A DNA stretch of 64,000 nucleotides from Desulfurivibrio dismutans (GCF_029210385.1 NZ_JARGDQ010000007.1:62001-126000); one strand, 5' to 3'; shown: positions 16,956 to 27,184, counted from the stretch's first letter. Made by a program: numbers and translations. Notes: generated by a model not told the origin, from the sequence alone.

Positions 16956-18079
16956 AAGGCCAACAGATTAAAATCCGCCCCCGCTGTCCTTTTTGCGGCG
17001 ACGAAATCGAACCACCCCAGGACCAGGATCAGCGCAAGCTGGGAGAATTCAAAGTCGGCCGCTGTCAATGCGGCGCGGTTTATGCCTGTGATGCCACCGG
17101 CCACAATATCGGCTCGGCGATGATCGAGGCCCTGGTACACGCCTGTAACGACAACTGGGAACTGGCCTGGGAGTTGCTGCCGGACCAGGACTACCTTACC
17201 GGCCGGGTGGAAAGCTACGACGAAATCACCCACCAGACCCTGGAGCAGCGCCATTTGGACGGCCGCTACGTCCGCGGGGTGCTCTATTTTGTCCGGCTGC
17301 AGAAGGAGATTGAAGAGATTACCCAGCAGCTCCAAGCAAAGCCCGCCGATTATTTGCCGCCCCTGGAACCCGAACGCGACCCCCATCGCCGCCGGCAACG
17401 AGCCGACAAAAAAGAGGTGCAGCGCCTGGCCCTGGCCGGCGACATTGACGGGCTGGTGGATCTGACCCTCGATGATGTTCGCACCCTGCGTTTTCTCCAG
17501 CGCCTGCTCTACACCCCCGATGACGATCAGCGCTGGTGGCTGGCCCACGTCATCGGTCAGGTTTGTGCCCGGGTGGCTACCCGCCAGCCCGGGGTGGTCA
17601 GCGACCTGCTGCACCGGCTCTTTGACGCCAGCAGTGATTCCGCTGCCGCCAACTGGGGGCTGGTGGAAACCATGGGCGCCATCATCGCCGGCCGGCCGGA
17701 CATCTACGGCGCTTTTACCCGACACCTGCTGCGCTACATCAATCATGTCAGCACCCGCCCCCTGGTCCTCTGGGCCCTGGGCAGCGTGGCCGCCCGCCGG
17801 CCGGACCTGATCCGGGCCAACCAGTTTTACCAGTTGTTCAATCTGCTGAACGATCCCGATGCCTTGACTCGCGCCCTGACCATCAGGCTTTTGGGCCGGG
17901 CCGGAGCCCGGGAAGTTTGCGACCGCCTGGCGGCGCTCACCCGGGATCAGACCCCGGTGACCATCCACGAAGAGGGCCGCCCCCGGGCAACCACCGTCGG
18001 CGATCTGGCCGCGGAGGCACTAATGATGACTTCGCAAGAAGTCATCATCGCGCCCATGGATGGGCGCGCAAATCAATAG
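16952..18079 (+). CDS. DVU0298-like protein: zinc-ribbon N-terminus with HEAT-type repeats
   Basis: 375 residues. The N-terminus has two cysteine pairs, CPFCGDE (about 11-17) and CQCGAVYACDATGHNIG (about 36-52), suggestive of a zinc ribbon. A polar linker near 130 leads to helical HEAT-like repeats (RPLVLWALGSVAARRPDL; RALTIRLLGRAGAREVCDRL). It resembles proteins called DVU0298 family in sulfate reducers; the function is unknown. The last 16 or so residues after LAAEAL are encoded by the five-hairpin repeat element that begins at 18022, and the stop codon lies in its third hairpin, so the native C-terminus has been replaced. Confidence 0.75.
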   Translation: MKGQQIKIRPRCPFCGDEIEPPQDQDQRKLGEFKVGRCQCGAVYACDATGHNIGSAMIEALVHACNDNWELAWELLPDQDYLTGRVESYDEITHQTLEQRHLDGRYVRGVLYFVRLQKEIEEITQQLQAKPADYLPPLEPERDPHRRRQRADKKEVQRLALAGDIDGLVDLTLDDVRTLRFLQRLLYTPDDDQRWWLAHVIGQVCARVATRQPGVVSDLLHRLFDASSDSAAANWGLVETMGAIIAGRPDIYGAFTRHLLRYINHVSTRPLVLWALGSVAARRPDLIRANQFYQLFNLLNDPDALTRALTIRLLGRAGAREVCDRLAALTRDQTPVTIHEEGRPRATTVGDLAAEALMMTSQEVIIAPMDGRANQ

Positions 18080-18187
18080 CTTGCTTGGTAAGATATTGAT
18101 TTGTAAGGAAAGCGGAAACCTCGTTTTCGCTTTCCGGGGAGCAAAAAGTCCATGGACGGACTTTTTGCGGATTCATCAATAATGATG
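18022..18187. repeat. Family 1 five-hairpin element, copy B (inverted relative to A)
   Basis: Hairpins in order: ATGATGACTTC-gcaa-GAAGTCATCAT, CGCGCCCAT/ATGGGCGCG, CAAATCAATAG/TATTGATTTG, GGAAAGCGG/CGCTTTCC, GCAAAAAGTCC/GGACTTTTTGC, ending in TTCATCA. It overlaps the 3' end of the HEAT gene and stops 20 bases before the next gene of the group. Confidence 0.92.
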
Positions 18188-18207
18188 ATAGAGAAGGTGG
18201 AACAATC

Positions 18208-18774
18208 ATGAGCAACGACATCGACAAAGAACAGGAAGAACCTAAAAGTCAGGCCCAGCAGGACTACGATGAGGGCCTGGAAAAAATGAAAAACAAGGCT
18301 CTGCCCCAGGCGGCGGCGGCCTTTCACAATTCCTTGCGGGGGTTTGAAGAAGAGGGGGACGAGACCGGCGTGGCCCGAGCAGTGACCAAACTGGCGGAAG
18401 TCTGCCTGCTGCGGGAAGAATACCCCAAGGCGCTGGAACACCTGCAACGGGCCCTGGCCATCTGCCGGGCGGCCAACGATCACCTGAGCGTAACCTACCT
18501 GGAAAAACAGCTTTTTTACACCAACCTCTCCCTGGGCAACCACGAACGAGCCCTGGAGTTGGGGCTGGAGTTGCTGGCCGCCTACCAGGATTACAACAAT
18601 CCCGCCGGAGCTGTGGAAATCCTGGAGAAATTAGCGGAAGTTTACCTGGCTGTCGGCGACCGCGCAAAGGCGGCCGAAAGCCTGCGTACCGCCGCCGGCA
18701 TCCATAAAAATTTCAAGCACCAGCGCGCGGCCCAGCAACTGCTGGACCAGGCCGAGGCCATCAGCCGCGGTTAA
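18208..18774 (+). CDS. Tetratricopeptide repeat protein
   Basis: 188 residues: an acidic/basic N-terminal stretch, then about four TPR units (RAVTKLAEVCLLREEYPKAL; YTNLSLGNHERALELGLELL; EKLAEVYLAVGDRAKAAESL). Cytosolic by absence of signal sequence. The ribosome site GAAGGTGG precedes ATG. It follows the HEAT gene but is separated from it by repeat copy B, and a terminator follows. Confidence 0.82.
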   Translation: MSNDIDKEQEEPKSQAQQDYDEGLEKMKNKALPQAAAAFHNSLRGFEEEGDETGVARAVTKLAEVCLLREEYPKALEHLQRALAICRAANDHLSVTYLEKQLFYTNLSLGNHERALELGLELLAAYQDYNNPAGAVEILEKLAEVYLAVGDRAKAAESLRTAAGIHKNFKHQRAAQQLLDQAEAISRG

Positions 18775-18806
18775 AGACACCCAAACCTGACCGGCGGGCT
18801 ACCGTA

Positions 18807-18834
18807 CCCGAGCTGCTTTGCTTGGGCCTTTTTT
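18807..18834 (+). terminator. Rho-independent terminator after the TPR group
   Basis: CCCGAG (18807-18812) pairs with CTTGGG (18821-18826, one G-U) around an 8-base loop, followed by CC and six T. Confidence 0.6.
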
Positions 18835-18863
18835 GCCAGCGAACGCCAACCCAGCCCGACCCG

Positions 18864-19606
18864 TCATGATTCGGCGCTGGCCGCACTGTCTCCAAACCAC
18901 TTGACCATGATGATACTGATTTCGTAAAGGACGATCAGCGGCCCCACCATCAGCAGCTGATTGACCGGATCGGCGGTGGGGGTAAGCATGGCGGCAATGA
19001 TAAAGGCCAACAGGATGGCATACCGGCGGTGGCGCACCAGAAAGGGGGCGTCCACCACCCGCAGCCGGGCCAGCATGACCATGAACACCGGCAATTGGAA
19101 GATCACCCCAAAGGCGATGAACAACCGCAATGACAGCCCGAAGTATTCACTGACCCCGGGCATGGTGGCCAGATATTCGTGGGAGTAGCCAACCAGGAAG
19201 CGGAAAGCGGGTGGAAATATCACGTAATAGGCAAAGGCCGCGCCCGCCAGAAAACAGAGCACCGAAATGACGGTAAAGGGCAGCACCACCTTCTTTTCAT
19301 GGCGGTATAGCCCCGGCGCCACGAAGCTCCAGAACTGCCAGAAAATAACCGGCAAGGCCAGCAGCAGGGCGGCGGTGAAGGCCACCTTCAGATAAAAAAA
19401 AACCCTTCCTGGTAAGAGGTGAAAATCAGCGTGCTTTCGGACGGCAGGGCGGCGAACAGGGGGGCAAAGAACCAGTGGCCAATGGGCTCGGCGAAACTGT
19501 AGGTGCCCACGAAAAAGACCCCCACGGCGATCAGTGATCGCACCAAGGCCCGACGCAAATCGGTCAGGTGTTCGGCGAGAGTCTGCGACTGAAATGTTTC
19601 TTCCAT
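18864..19606 (-). pseudogene. tatC: TatC (first copy), interrupted by a -1 frame break at a nine-T run
   Basis: Two frames together make one TatC. The first (19606-19388) encodes the N-terminus MEETFQSQTLAEHLTDLRRA, helix 1 and SYQEGFFF; the second continues YLKVAFTAALLLALPVIFWQFW through the remaining helices to the end at 18864. They meet at nine consecutive T on the coding strand (plus-strand A run 19394-19402); ten T, or one slipped base, would give the family's FFFYLKVAF. This could be a real mutation, productive polymerase or ribosome slippage, or a sequencing error. TatC forms the Tat receptor with TatB; an intact second copy with tatB lies at 41.5-42.6 kb. No tatA/B gene is adjacent to this one. 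Confidence 0.85.
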
Positions 19607-19615
19607 AGTCGTGAC

Positions 19616-19644
19616 ATACTAACGTCACCATCGGCCGTGGTCAA
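19616..19644 (-). promoter_or_regulatory. Promoter-like sequence at the frameshifted tatC
   Basis: TTGACC (19644-19639), a 17-base spacer, TAGTAT (19621-19616). The predicted start falls about three bases before the ATG at 19606, which would make the message nearly leaderless; no ribosome site precedes that ATG. Confidence 0.35.
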
Positions 19645-19728
19645 GCATTTCAGCTCTCTCTTAATATCCTTCAAAGTCGGGTCGCTCCTGAACGGGGGCC
19701 GTAAAACCCACGGCCAAAACCAATAATT

Positions 19729-19756
19729 TTGACTGATCCTCGGATCTGTTTATGGT
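19729..19756 (+). promoter_or_regulatory. Possible promoter of the YkgJ-type gene
   Basis: TTGACT (19729-19734), a 16-base spacer and TATGGT (19751-19756), upstream of the repeat that carries the start region of the following gene. Confidence 0.4.
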
Positions 19757-19802
19757 TTCAACTGATGCATGACGGGCTTTTGCAAAACGACAACTATGAT
19801 AA

Positions 19803-19899
19803 TCTCGCAAAAACCCGCCAAAGGGGTTGGTCGGGAGCGTGAAAACAAATAGCTACAAAGAGTGCCCAGTCGGCGACGCGGCTTTTTGCGACGCCGACC
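19803..19899. repeat. Family 3 structured repeat, inverted copy
   Basis: Reverse-oriented copy of the element seen at 39.9-40.2, 46.9, 47.7 and 61.3 kb: TCGCAAAAACCCGCC on the left and GGCTTTTTGCGACGCCGAC on the right. It contains the apparent start codons of the following gene. Confidence 0.75.
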
Positions 19900-20759
19900 A
19901 CTTTCAGGCCGGACGGCAACTGCTGCAGCGGCCACTGCTGCCGTTGGTGCGCCTGGTACACCTGCTCTTTCTCACCGGACCTTTCACCACTCTTGGAGAG
20001 TTGCTGAGCCAGCTTACCGAGCCGCTGGAGACTGCGGGGATCAATTATGACCGCCCCGCCGACCTGCTGGCTCCCCACCTGACGGCCCTCAGGCCCCTGG
20101 AGGCACTGAAGGACCCGGCCAGCGAGGCAAAAAAAATCACCATCCTGGACCAGCATGACCACCCCCTGCCGGCCATGGAAGCCTTAGCCATGCAGGTAAA
20201 CCAGGCTGTGCTGGAGCAGGAACTGGAAGCCATCAACAGCCTGCTCTGCGGACCCTGCCGGTGCAGCCTCTGTTGCACCGGACCAACCGAGGAGATGCGC
20301 CAGCTTTTTTTTGAAATCCCCCTGCAGCCGGAGGAGGCGAATTTAATGGCCCTGCCGCAAATCGACACCCCGGCCAGTCAAGCCCGGGACAGCGCCACCG
20401 AACCTCCTTTTGAACTCCACGGCCGGCCTTTTTATCAACAGCCGCCGGCTGTTTATCACTGGCGGGCTGGCTGGAGCATGATCCTGCCCCACGGCAGCAG
20501 TTGTCCCCAGCTTGATGACCGGGGCGGCTGCCGTATTTACCCTGCCCGGCCGAAGGTCTGCCGCCGCCCTCAGATTTTTGCCTATATTCTGGAATGCGAC
20601 GAAGAAGCCCAAAGCTCACAAGACCCTCCTGTCTACCGGGCCCGCCACAAACTGCTGGCCGTCTGGGACTGCCCTTACGTTCAGGTGCTGCAAGACGAGA
20701 TCGCCGCCTTTGCCCAGCTCAGCGGCCTGGAACCGATCTTCCGCACCAATAAGAACTAG
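19827..20759 (+). CDS. YkgJ/UPF0153-like cysteine-cluster protein
   Basis: Up to 310 residues. The metal-chelating cluster typical of the YkgJ (CxxCxxCC) family is visible: CGPCRCSLCC near 140-149, then C near 231, C240 in RGGCRIYPARPKVCRRP and a late C. The family is thought to bind zinc or iron; its role is unknown. The first 25 residues are encoded by a family 3 repeat and resemble the spurious N-terminus of the open frame at 39.9-40.0 kb, so the true start is doubtful: TTG 19827, GTG 19839 or a start after 19900 are all possible. An insertion at the 5' end of an older gene is likely. Confidence 0.7.
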   Translation: MVGSVKTNSYKECPVGDAAFCDADHFQAGRQLLQRPLLPLVRLVHLLFLTGPFTTLGELLSQLTEPLETAGINYDRPADLLAPHLTALRPLEALKDPASEAKKITILDQHDHPLPAMEALAMQVNQAVLEQELEAINSLLCGPCRCSLCCTGPTEEMRQLFFEIPLQPEEANLMALPQIDTPASQARDSATEPPFELHGRPFYQQPPAVYHWRAGWSMILPHGSSCPQLDDRGGCRIYPARPKVCRRPQIFAYILECDEEAQSSQDPPVYRARHKLLAVWDCPYVQVLQDEIAAFAQLSGLEPIFRTNKN

Positions 20760-20817
20760 CCACAGGCCGAAACCGGTGACCGGCACAACCGCGCACCCGG
20801 CCCAGCCATCTCCCGGG

Positions 20818-21519
20818 TTAACGGTCAGCCTGTTCCCGTAACTGCCAAAGCGGGGTAATGCGCCGGATGCGGACCGGCGGCAACTGCTCCCAATGGATCG
20901 ACCAGCCGTGAGGATCCTTGGGGGCGCGACACAGGGTCAAGCCAGAGGCGTCAAGTCGGTGGTCGGCCCGAACATCCCATGGCTCGGACGGCAGGGACCG
21001 ACCGGCGGCACCCGCCGATCCCACCACCGTCACCCGGGAGGCCAGGGCTTTGGTGGCGGCCAAAATAGCGGCGGCCAGGTCAAAAAAACCTTTGCCGTCA
21101 CCCAGCATTGTTCCCTGCTCATCCACCGCCAGGGCATCGGCCACCAGCAACCCCACTTGCAGCCCGGCCAGTTGTGCGGTGGTCAGTTTACGCCCATGGC
21201 GCAACATCCCTTGGGGCGTCACAGCCTGGGCCAGGCGGGCAAAGGGGATGGAGAAAGGGGCAAAGAGGTAAAAACCGTCGTGCAGGGAGGGGGCCGGCAT
21301 CAGCAGGGTTTTGCCGTCCGCCAGGAGATTGATGCGAAACTGCTTGAGCAATGGCGCCGGCGACACAAAGACACACTCGGCCGACCGGTAACTTTCGGAT
21401 AAGCGCAGGTGCTGGGCCAACTGGCCGCCAAACGCCGGCGGCAGGGGGCGGTAACGGGAACGCAACTGCTCCTTGCCTTCCCCTGTAGCCCCTGAATTAG
21501 AGTCCTGACTTGGCTGCAT
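20818..21519 (-). CDS. 5-formyltetrahydrofolate cyclo-ligase-like protein
   Basis: 233 residues with an MTHFS-type fold: KTLLMPAPSLHDGFYLF near 70-86, then VGLLVADALAVDEQG and GDGKGFFDLAAAI, which stands where the family has its phosphate-binding GxGxGFYD string. Typical enzymes convert 5-formyl-THF to 5,10-methenyl-THF. The chain is longer and more divergent than standard FAU1/YgfA enzymes and resembles the MTHFSD-like branch, so the exact substrate is uncertain. The start overlaps the end of the upstream carboxypeptidase gene by 23 bases. Confidence 0.68.
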   Translation of the reverse strand: MQPSQDSNSGATGEGKEQLRSRYRPLPPAFGGQLAQHLRLSESYRSAECVFVSPAPLLKQFRINLLADGKTLLMPAPSLHDGFYLFAPFSIPFARLAQAVTPQGMLRHGRKLTTAQLAGLQVGLLVADALAVDEQGTMLGDGKGFFDLAAAILAATKALASRVTVVGSAGAAGRSLPSEPWDVRADHRLDASGLTLCRAPKDPHGWSIHWEQLPPVRIRRITPLWQLREQADR

Positions 21520-22588
21520 TGCTCAGCACGGTCAAAGACGCCACCGAGCCACCACCCGCTGTTCCCTGCCGGGTAAAGGCGGCATCCACTGGGGCAGCGG
21601 CCACCATGCTGCCGTCCCGCAGCTGCCGGAAGCCGTATTCCACCAACTGGCCGACATCTTCCCACATGGTATCGCTACCCATCAGCGCCACGATCAACTT
21701 CTGGTTGCCGCGCTCGAATTTACCCACGTAGGTCTGGCCGGCGGCGCGGGTAAAACCGGTTTTGCCGCCTCGCGCCCCGTTGATCTGCCACAGAGCCCGG
21801 TTATTGGTGCGCAAAGTCTGGCCGAAATTGGTGGAGGTGCTGGTGGTGCCGATGCGGCGGGCAAATTCCGGATTCTGCATGGCGCGATGAAAAATAATCG
21901 CCAGATCCCGGGCCGTGGACTGCTGCCCCCGGGCGGTCAGGCCGTTGGAGTTGCGGATCACGGTATTGGTGGCCCCCAGGGAGCGGGCCTTGCTGGTCAT
22001 CAGGCGGGCGAAAGCGGCCTCGCTGCCGGCAATCCTCTCCGCCAGGGCCACGGTGGCGTCGTTGGCAGAGCGCAGCAAAGTGGCGTTGATTAAATCACCG
22101 GCCCGATACGAGCGGCCGGCCTGCAGGTAAATTTTGGAACGGGGCATTCTGGCTGCCCGCGCGCTGGTGGACACTAGCTCGGCATCACGGAGCGACTGCA
22201 TGGCGATCAAACCGGTGATCACCTTGATGGTGCTGGCGGGCTGGCGGGGCTGATCGGGATTCAGGGCAAAAAGCATCCGACCGGAGGAGGGGTCGACCAC
22301 CACCGCGCTGCGGGCGGTAATCCGCCGCTCCAGCAAGGCCGCCTCCCGGGTGCGAGCAAGTTGACTGCTGCCGCCGGGCGGGCTTTTGATCAGGTCCACA
22401 TCAGCGGGCCCCAGCACCACCCGAGAAGGTGTTGCCGCAAAACCCGCCGAGCCCTGATCAATGTTGCCGTCCCCCGGCGAGGCCTTGTGGGTGGTAGCCA
22501 GAACCTGCCGGGCCTGAACATCCATACTCGACCAGCCCAGCACCAGACAGCAAAAAAGCATAACCTGCAACGCTCCGGCGATACGCAT
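21497..22588 (-). CDS. D-alanyl-D-alanine carboxypeptidase, S11 family (PBP5-like)
   Basis: A periplasmic penicillin-binding protein that trims the terminal D-Ala of peptidoglycan stem peptides. From ATG 22588 (GGAGAG site) it has 363 residues with a signal peptide (about 1-27, LQVMLFCCLVLGWSSMDVQA). The three active-site motifs are S119-TI-K122, S174-A-N176 and K276-T-G278. The C-terminal PBP5-type beta domain seems absent or short. Earlier in-frame starts reach 22702 but would lie upstream of the predicted transcription start, which supports 22588. Confidence 0.92.
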   Translation of the reverse strand: MRIAGALQVMLFCCLVLGWSSMDVQARQVLATTHKASPGDGNIDQGSAGFAATPSRVVLGPADVDLIKSPPGGSSQLARTREAALLERRITARSAVVVDPSSGRMLFALNPDQPRQPASTIKVITGLIAMQSLRDAELVSTSARAARMPRSKIYLQAGRSYRAGDLINATLLRSANDATVALAERIAGSEAAFARLMTSKARSLGATNTVIRNSNGLTARGQQSTARDLAIIFHRAMQNPEFARRIGTTSTSTNFGQTLRTNNRALWQINGARGGKTGFTRAAGQTYVGKFERGNQKLIVALMGSDTMWEDVGQLVEYGFRQLRDGSMVAAAPVDAAFTRQGTAGGGSVASLTVLSNAAKSGL

Positions 22589-22673
22589 CCGCTCTCTCCG
22601 TGCTTTTACTTGAAAAAACACCGCACCCTCGGCTAGTAGTGAAGATGCACCTCCTCCGTACAACCTGTTAAGA

Positions 22674-22702
22674 GCTATAGAGAACTGATCGGCAAAAATC
22701 AA
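22674..22702 (-). promoter_or_regulatory. Probable promoter of the carboxypeptidase gene
   Basis: TTGATT (22702-22697), a 17-base spacer and TATAGC (22679-22674), about 85 bases before the chosen ATG. Confidence 0.45.
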
Positions 22703-22847
22703 GGAAAAAGTTAAAAGTTTTTTCTATCGACCCGTTTTTTCTGAAATAACCAACATAGCCCAAAAAGCAAAGGCCCACCACATCTCGTGTTTTACCAACC
22801 AGGCACCACAATATCTAGGCCTGATCAAGGATTACGAGGAGCTGACG

Positions 22848-24472
<1,625 letters not shown>

Positions 24473-24583
24473 TCAGTTCAGTTTGCATAACCGATAATTT
24501 CCATTTCCGGCAAGCCACTCCACGTTGTCGTTGAGTGACCGGGCCAGTTAAGCCGCCAGTTTGCCAATCCCGCCGGGCTGATG

Positions 24584-25042
24584 TCAGTTTTTGAATACTA
24601 CCCACAACGCCCCGAAGTCGGTATTAAAAAGCAGCGCCCCCGGCTGTTCAAGCAGTTCCTGAGCGGAAAAATCATCCAGCAGGTACGCCTCCGGGATGTG
24701 CAGCTTGGCTTCACCGCCCGGGTCAACCCGGCCCAGCAGACTGCCCACCGCCATATTGGCAGTCTCTTTGGCCGTATCCAGTATCTGTGCCTCCCCGACC
24801 TCACCTGCTTCGACCCCGAGGAAGTTCATGGTGATATTGCGCGCCAGGCGCTGGGGCAGATAAAGGGCGAAGCGCCCCGATTCGGGACCGTGATAGGAAA
24901 TATTGGCCTGGATATAGTCATCGTCGGCACTCAACGCCACCGCCCCGGACAACTCGTCAATGGGCTCCAGAAAGGTAAAAAACATGGTTTCAAAAACCTC
25001 GCTGAAGGTATCGTAAATCATTTGCCGGAATTGCTCATCCAT
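24584..25042 (-). CDS. cheX: CheX-type CheY-phosphate phosphatase
   Basis: 152 residues from ATG 25042 (GGAAGG site). The CheC/CheX/FliY phosphatase motif ExxN is E93-TA-N96 in DTAKETANMAVGSL; there is one such motif, as in CheX. The protein dephosphorylates CheY-P and replaces CheZ in this operon. It follows cheY, separated by a 132-base palindromic repeat. Confidence 0.85.
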   Translation of the reverse strand: MDEQFRQMIYDTFSEVFETMFFTFLEPIDELSGAVALSADDDYIQANISYHGPESGRFALYLPQRLARNITMNFLGVEAGEVGEAQILDTAKETANMAVGSLLGRVDPGGEAKLHIPEAYLLDDFSAQELLEQPGALLFNTDFGALWVVFKN

Positions 25043-25076
25043 GGGGAACCTTCCTCTAGCTCGGGTTAACGCAAGT

Positions 25077-25208
25077 GTAACTATCCAGCTCATTCTGGCA
25101 CGTAACTGTTCAGCAGTGCCCCAGGTTGCGGTGCCGAGTCGGCGTAGCGTACATCAGGTACTCAAGCCGACCTGATCACCGCTTTCGGGGGTGCTGCTGA
25201 ACAGTTAC
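25077..25208. repeat. Family 2 long palindrome, class I arms, inside the che operon
   Basis: GTAACTGTTCAGCAGTGCCC (25102 on) faces GGGGTGCTGCTGAACAGTTAC ending at 25207, around GCGTACATCAGGTAC. An extra GTAACTATCCAGCTCAT precedes the left arm, as in the 16.1 kb copy. Confidence 0.88.
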
Positions 25209-25217
25209 ACGCAAGCT

Positions 25218-25667
25218 TCAGAAATCCATACCATCATCATCATCAGCATCAGCGGCCGGCTGGGGTGGGGCCTCAATCTTGTGCTGGAAGGCCTTTTCCA
25301 GCACATCATACAAAATGGTCTTGATGGTTTCCGGCTGAAATGGTTTTTTGATGTAACCGGCCGCGCCCTGTTGCCGAGCCTCTTCCATGCGGGCCTCACT
25401 GGACTCGGTGGTGATAAAAACCACCGGAATATGCCGAAAGTCGTCGTTTTTCTTCACTTCAGACAACAATTCCATGCCCCCCATCACCGGCATATTGATG
25501 TCCGAGAGGACCACGTCAATCCAGTTGCGCTCCAGTATCTCCATGGCTTCTTTGCCGTGGGCCGCCTCAAAAAACTCTCCCACTGGCACCCCGGCCATTT
25601 CCACGGTTTTTTTGATCACCACCCGCATGGTCGCCGAGTCATCCGCCACCAGAATGTTGAATGCCAT
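25218..25667 (-). CDS. cheY: CheY-like response regulator with acidic tail
   Basis: 149 residues: receiver domain with acid pocket D9/D10, phospho-acceptor D56 (VVLSDINMP), Thr in VFITTESSE and Lys in YIKKPFQPE. An unstructured tail (APPQPAADADDDDGMDF) extends beyond the usual ~125 residues. Being inside the che group, it is the likely motor-signalling CheY or an adaptation-linked receiver; the tail is unusual for a canonical CheY. Confidence 0.9.
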   Translation of the reverse strand: MAFNILVADDSATMRVVIKKTVEMAGVPVGEFFEAAHGKEAMEILERNWIDVVLSDINMPVMGGMELLSEVKKNDDFRHIPVVFITTESSEARMEEARQQGAAGYIKKPFQPETIKTILYDVLEKAFQHKIEAPPQPAADADDDDGMDF

Positions 25668-25812
25668 TATCTTGTCCTTTTACCACGGGTTGTTCTCTGC
25701 GGCTCCCGGTCTCCCGGCAACACGCACCGCTGACACTGCCATCACCGGGCGGCTTCTGTATAAGCCGGCCCCGGGCTGCTAAATATGCATTACCGCTCAG
25801 CCGTGTCAAACG

Positions 25813-26658
25813 CTACAGCTGCAATAACTCCTCGGCCTGCTCCAGCTCCTCCATCAGGCTGACCAAGGCCAAATCCAGATGCGGCTGGCTTATCCCGAAG
25901 CGGCGCAATCCTTCACCTTTAAGCCGGGTGGCCAGGCCGTCGGCCCCTACCCCGATGCCAGCGGAAATCACCAGGGCATTACTCAAGGCCACCAAAGCGG
26001 TCAACGGCTCTCTGGCCAACGCCTCGGGGTCATGATGCAGCTGCACCGCTCTTTGCATCTCGGGAGGAAAGTCCCAGCGCTGCAGAATCAACCCGCCCAA
26101 CTCGGCATGGGTGATCCCCAGGATCTCCTTTTCCGCTTCCACAAAGGAGGTTTTTTCCTGCGTCACCTTGTTCATAATGCGCTCAAAATCGTCGGAGACA
26201 AAGGCGCTTAAAAAGCGCTTACCAATATCATGCAACAGCCCGGCGGTAAAAGCCGTCCCCGCCTCAACTTCCTTGATCTTCCCCACCAGGTGCTTGGCCA
26301 AAATACCCACCGCCACCGAATGGCGCCACAACTCACCCTGCTCCAGGGCGTAACCGGCGCCCACTTCACCCTTGAAATAAGCGGCACTGCTGCTGGTGAC
26401 AATGATTTCCCGCAAAGCCTCATGGCCGAGCATCACCAGAGCTTCGTTCAAGGAAGAAACTTTCCGGGCCAAGCCATAATATGGTGAGTTACAAATTTTC
26501 AGCACATTGGCGGTGATCACCTGATCATACTGGATCACCTCGGCCAGGGCCTTGACTTCCACCTCGGGATCGGCCAGCAGATCCATTACTCGGCGGCCCA
26601 CCTTGGGAAAGGGCTGGACAAACTCTAACAGATTTAAAATTTCTTCAACTCTGCTCAT
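25813..26658 (-). CDS. HDOD-domain protein
   Basis: 281 residues spanning an HDOD domain, a degenerate HD-phosphohydrolase-like fold (FPKVGRRVMDLLADPEVEV; GHEALREIIVTSSSAAYF; AGLLHDIGKRFLSAF). HDOD proteins serve signalling and regulation without known catalysis in most cases; here LLHDIGK keeps an HD dyad. Start ATG overlaps the cheD stop by four bases, tying it to chemotaxis signalling. Confidence 0.9.
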   Translation of the reverse strand: MSRVEEILNLLEFVQPFPKVGRRVMDLLADPEVEVKALAEVIQYDQVITANVLKICNSPYYGLARKVSSLNEALVMLGHEALREIIVTSSSAAYFKGEVGAGYALEQGELWRHSVAVGILAKHLVGKIKEVEAGTAFTAGLLHDIGKRFLSAFVSDDFERIMNKVTQEKTSFVEAEKEILGITHAELGGLILQRWDFPPEMQRAVQLHHDPEALAREPLTALVALSNALVISAGIGVGADGLATRLKGEGLRRFGISQPHLDLALVSLMEELEQAEELLQL

Positions 26659-27134
26659 AGTTCGAATTCCCCCCGCCCGGAAACCTTAAGCATGGTCCGC
26701 CCGGTATCCACCTCGATGCTGACGGTGCGATTCCCCGATTCACCGACATCCTCGGCGGTTACCATGATGTGATTTTTCCAGAACATCTTACGCAGCACCG
26801 CATAATTACGCTTGCCGATATTAAAAATTCCGGAGCTGTCCATAATCTGCGATCCGCCCACCACTTTCACCACCAGCCGGCTTTTGGCCGCGCCGTATTT
26901 GTAAGTTTCTTTAAAAAGGCGAGGGATGCCGGTATCGGCAAACATGAACGGCTTTAATTGGGCTTTCTCTTTATCCAACGAAGAGTCAGGCAGCATATAG
27001 TGGAGCAAACCCGCCACCTTGGCCACCGGATCCCAGATCACCACGCCGATGCAGGACCCCAGTGAATAGGTAATCAACACATCCTCGGGATTGTTGCTTA
27101 CCTTCATATCGGAAATACCAACCACAATTTTCAT
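26655..27134 (-). CDS. cheD: CheD, chemoreceptor glutamine deamidase
   Basis: 159 residues with the catalytic pair C28 (TYSLGSCIGV) and H45 (LLHYMLP), and VVGGSQIMDSSGIFNIG. CheD deamidates receptor glutamines and is usually regulated by CheC/CheX-type phosphatases and CheY-P; a cheX gene lies downstream in the same group. Confidence 0.95.
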   Translation of the reverse strand: MKIVVGISDMKVSNNPEDVLITYSLGSCIGVVIWDPVAKVAGLLHYMLPDSSLDKEKAQLKPFMFADTGIPRLFKETYKYGAAKSRLVVKVVGGSQIMDSSGIFNIGKRNYAVLRKMFWKNHIMVTAEDVGESGNRTVSIEVDTGRTMLKVSGRGEFEL

Positions 27135-27184
27135 GCCGTCTGTATCCTCTCGCCCCCCTCAGGGCCATAGCCTCGCTGTCGCCG

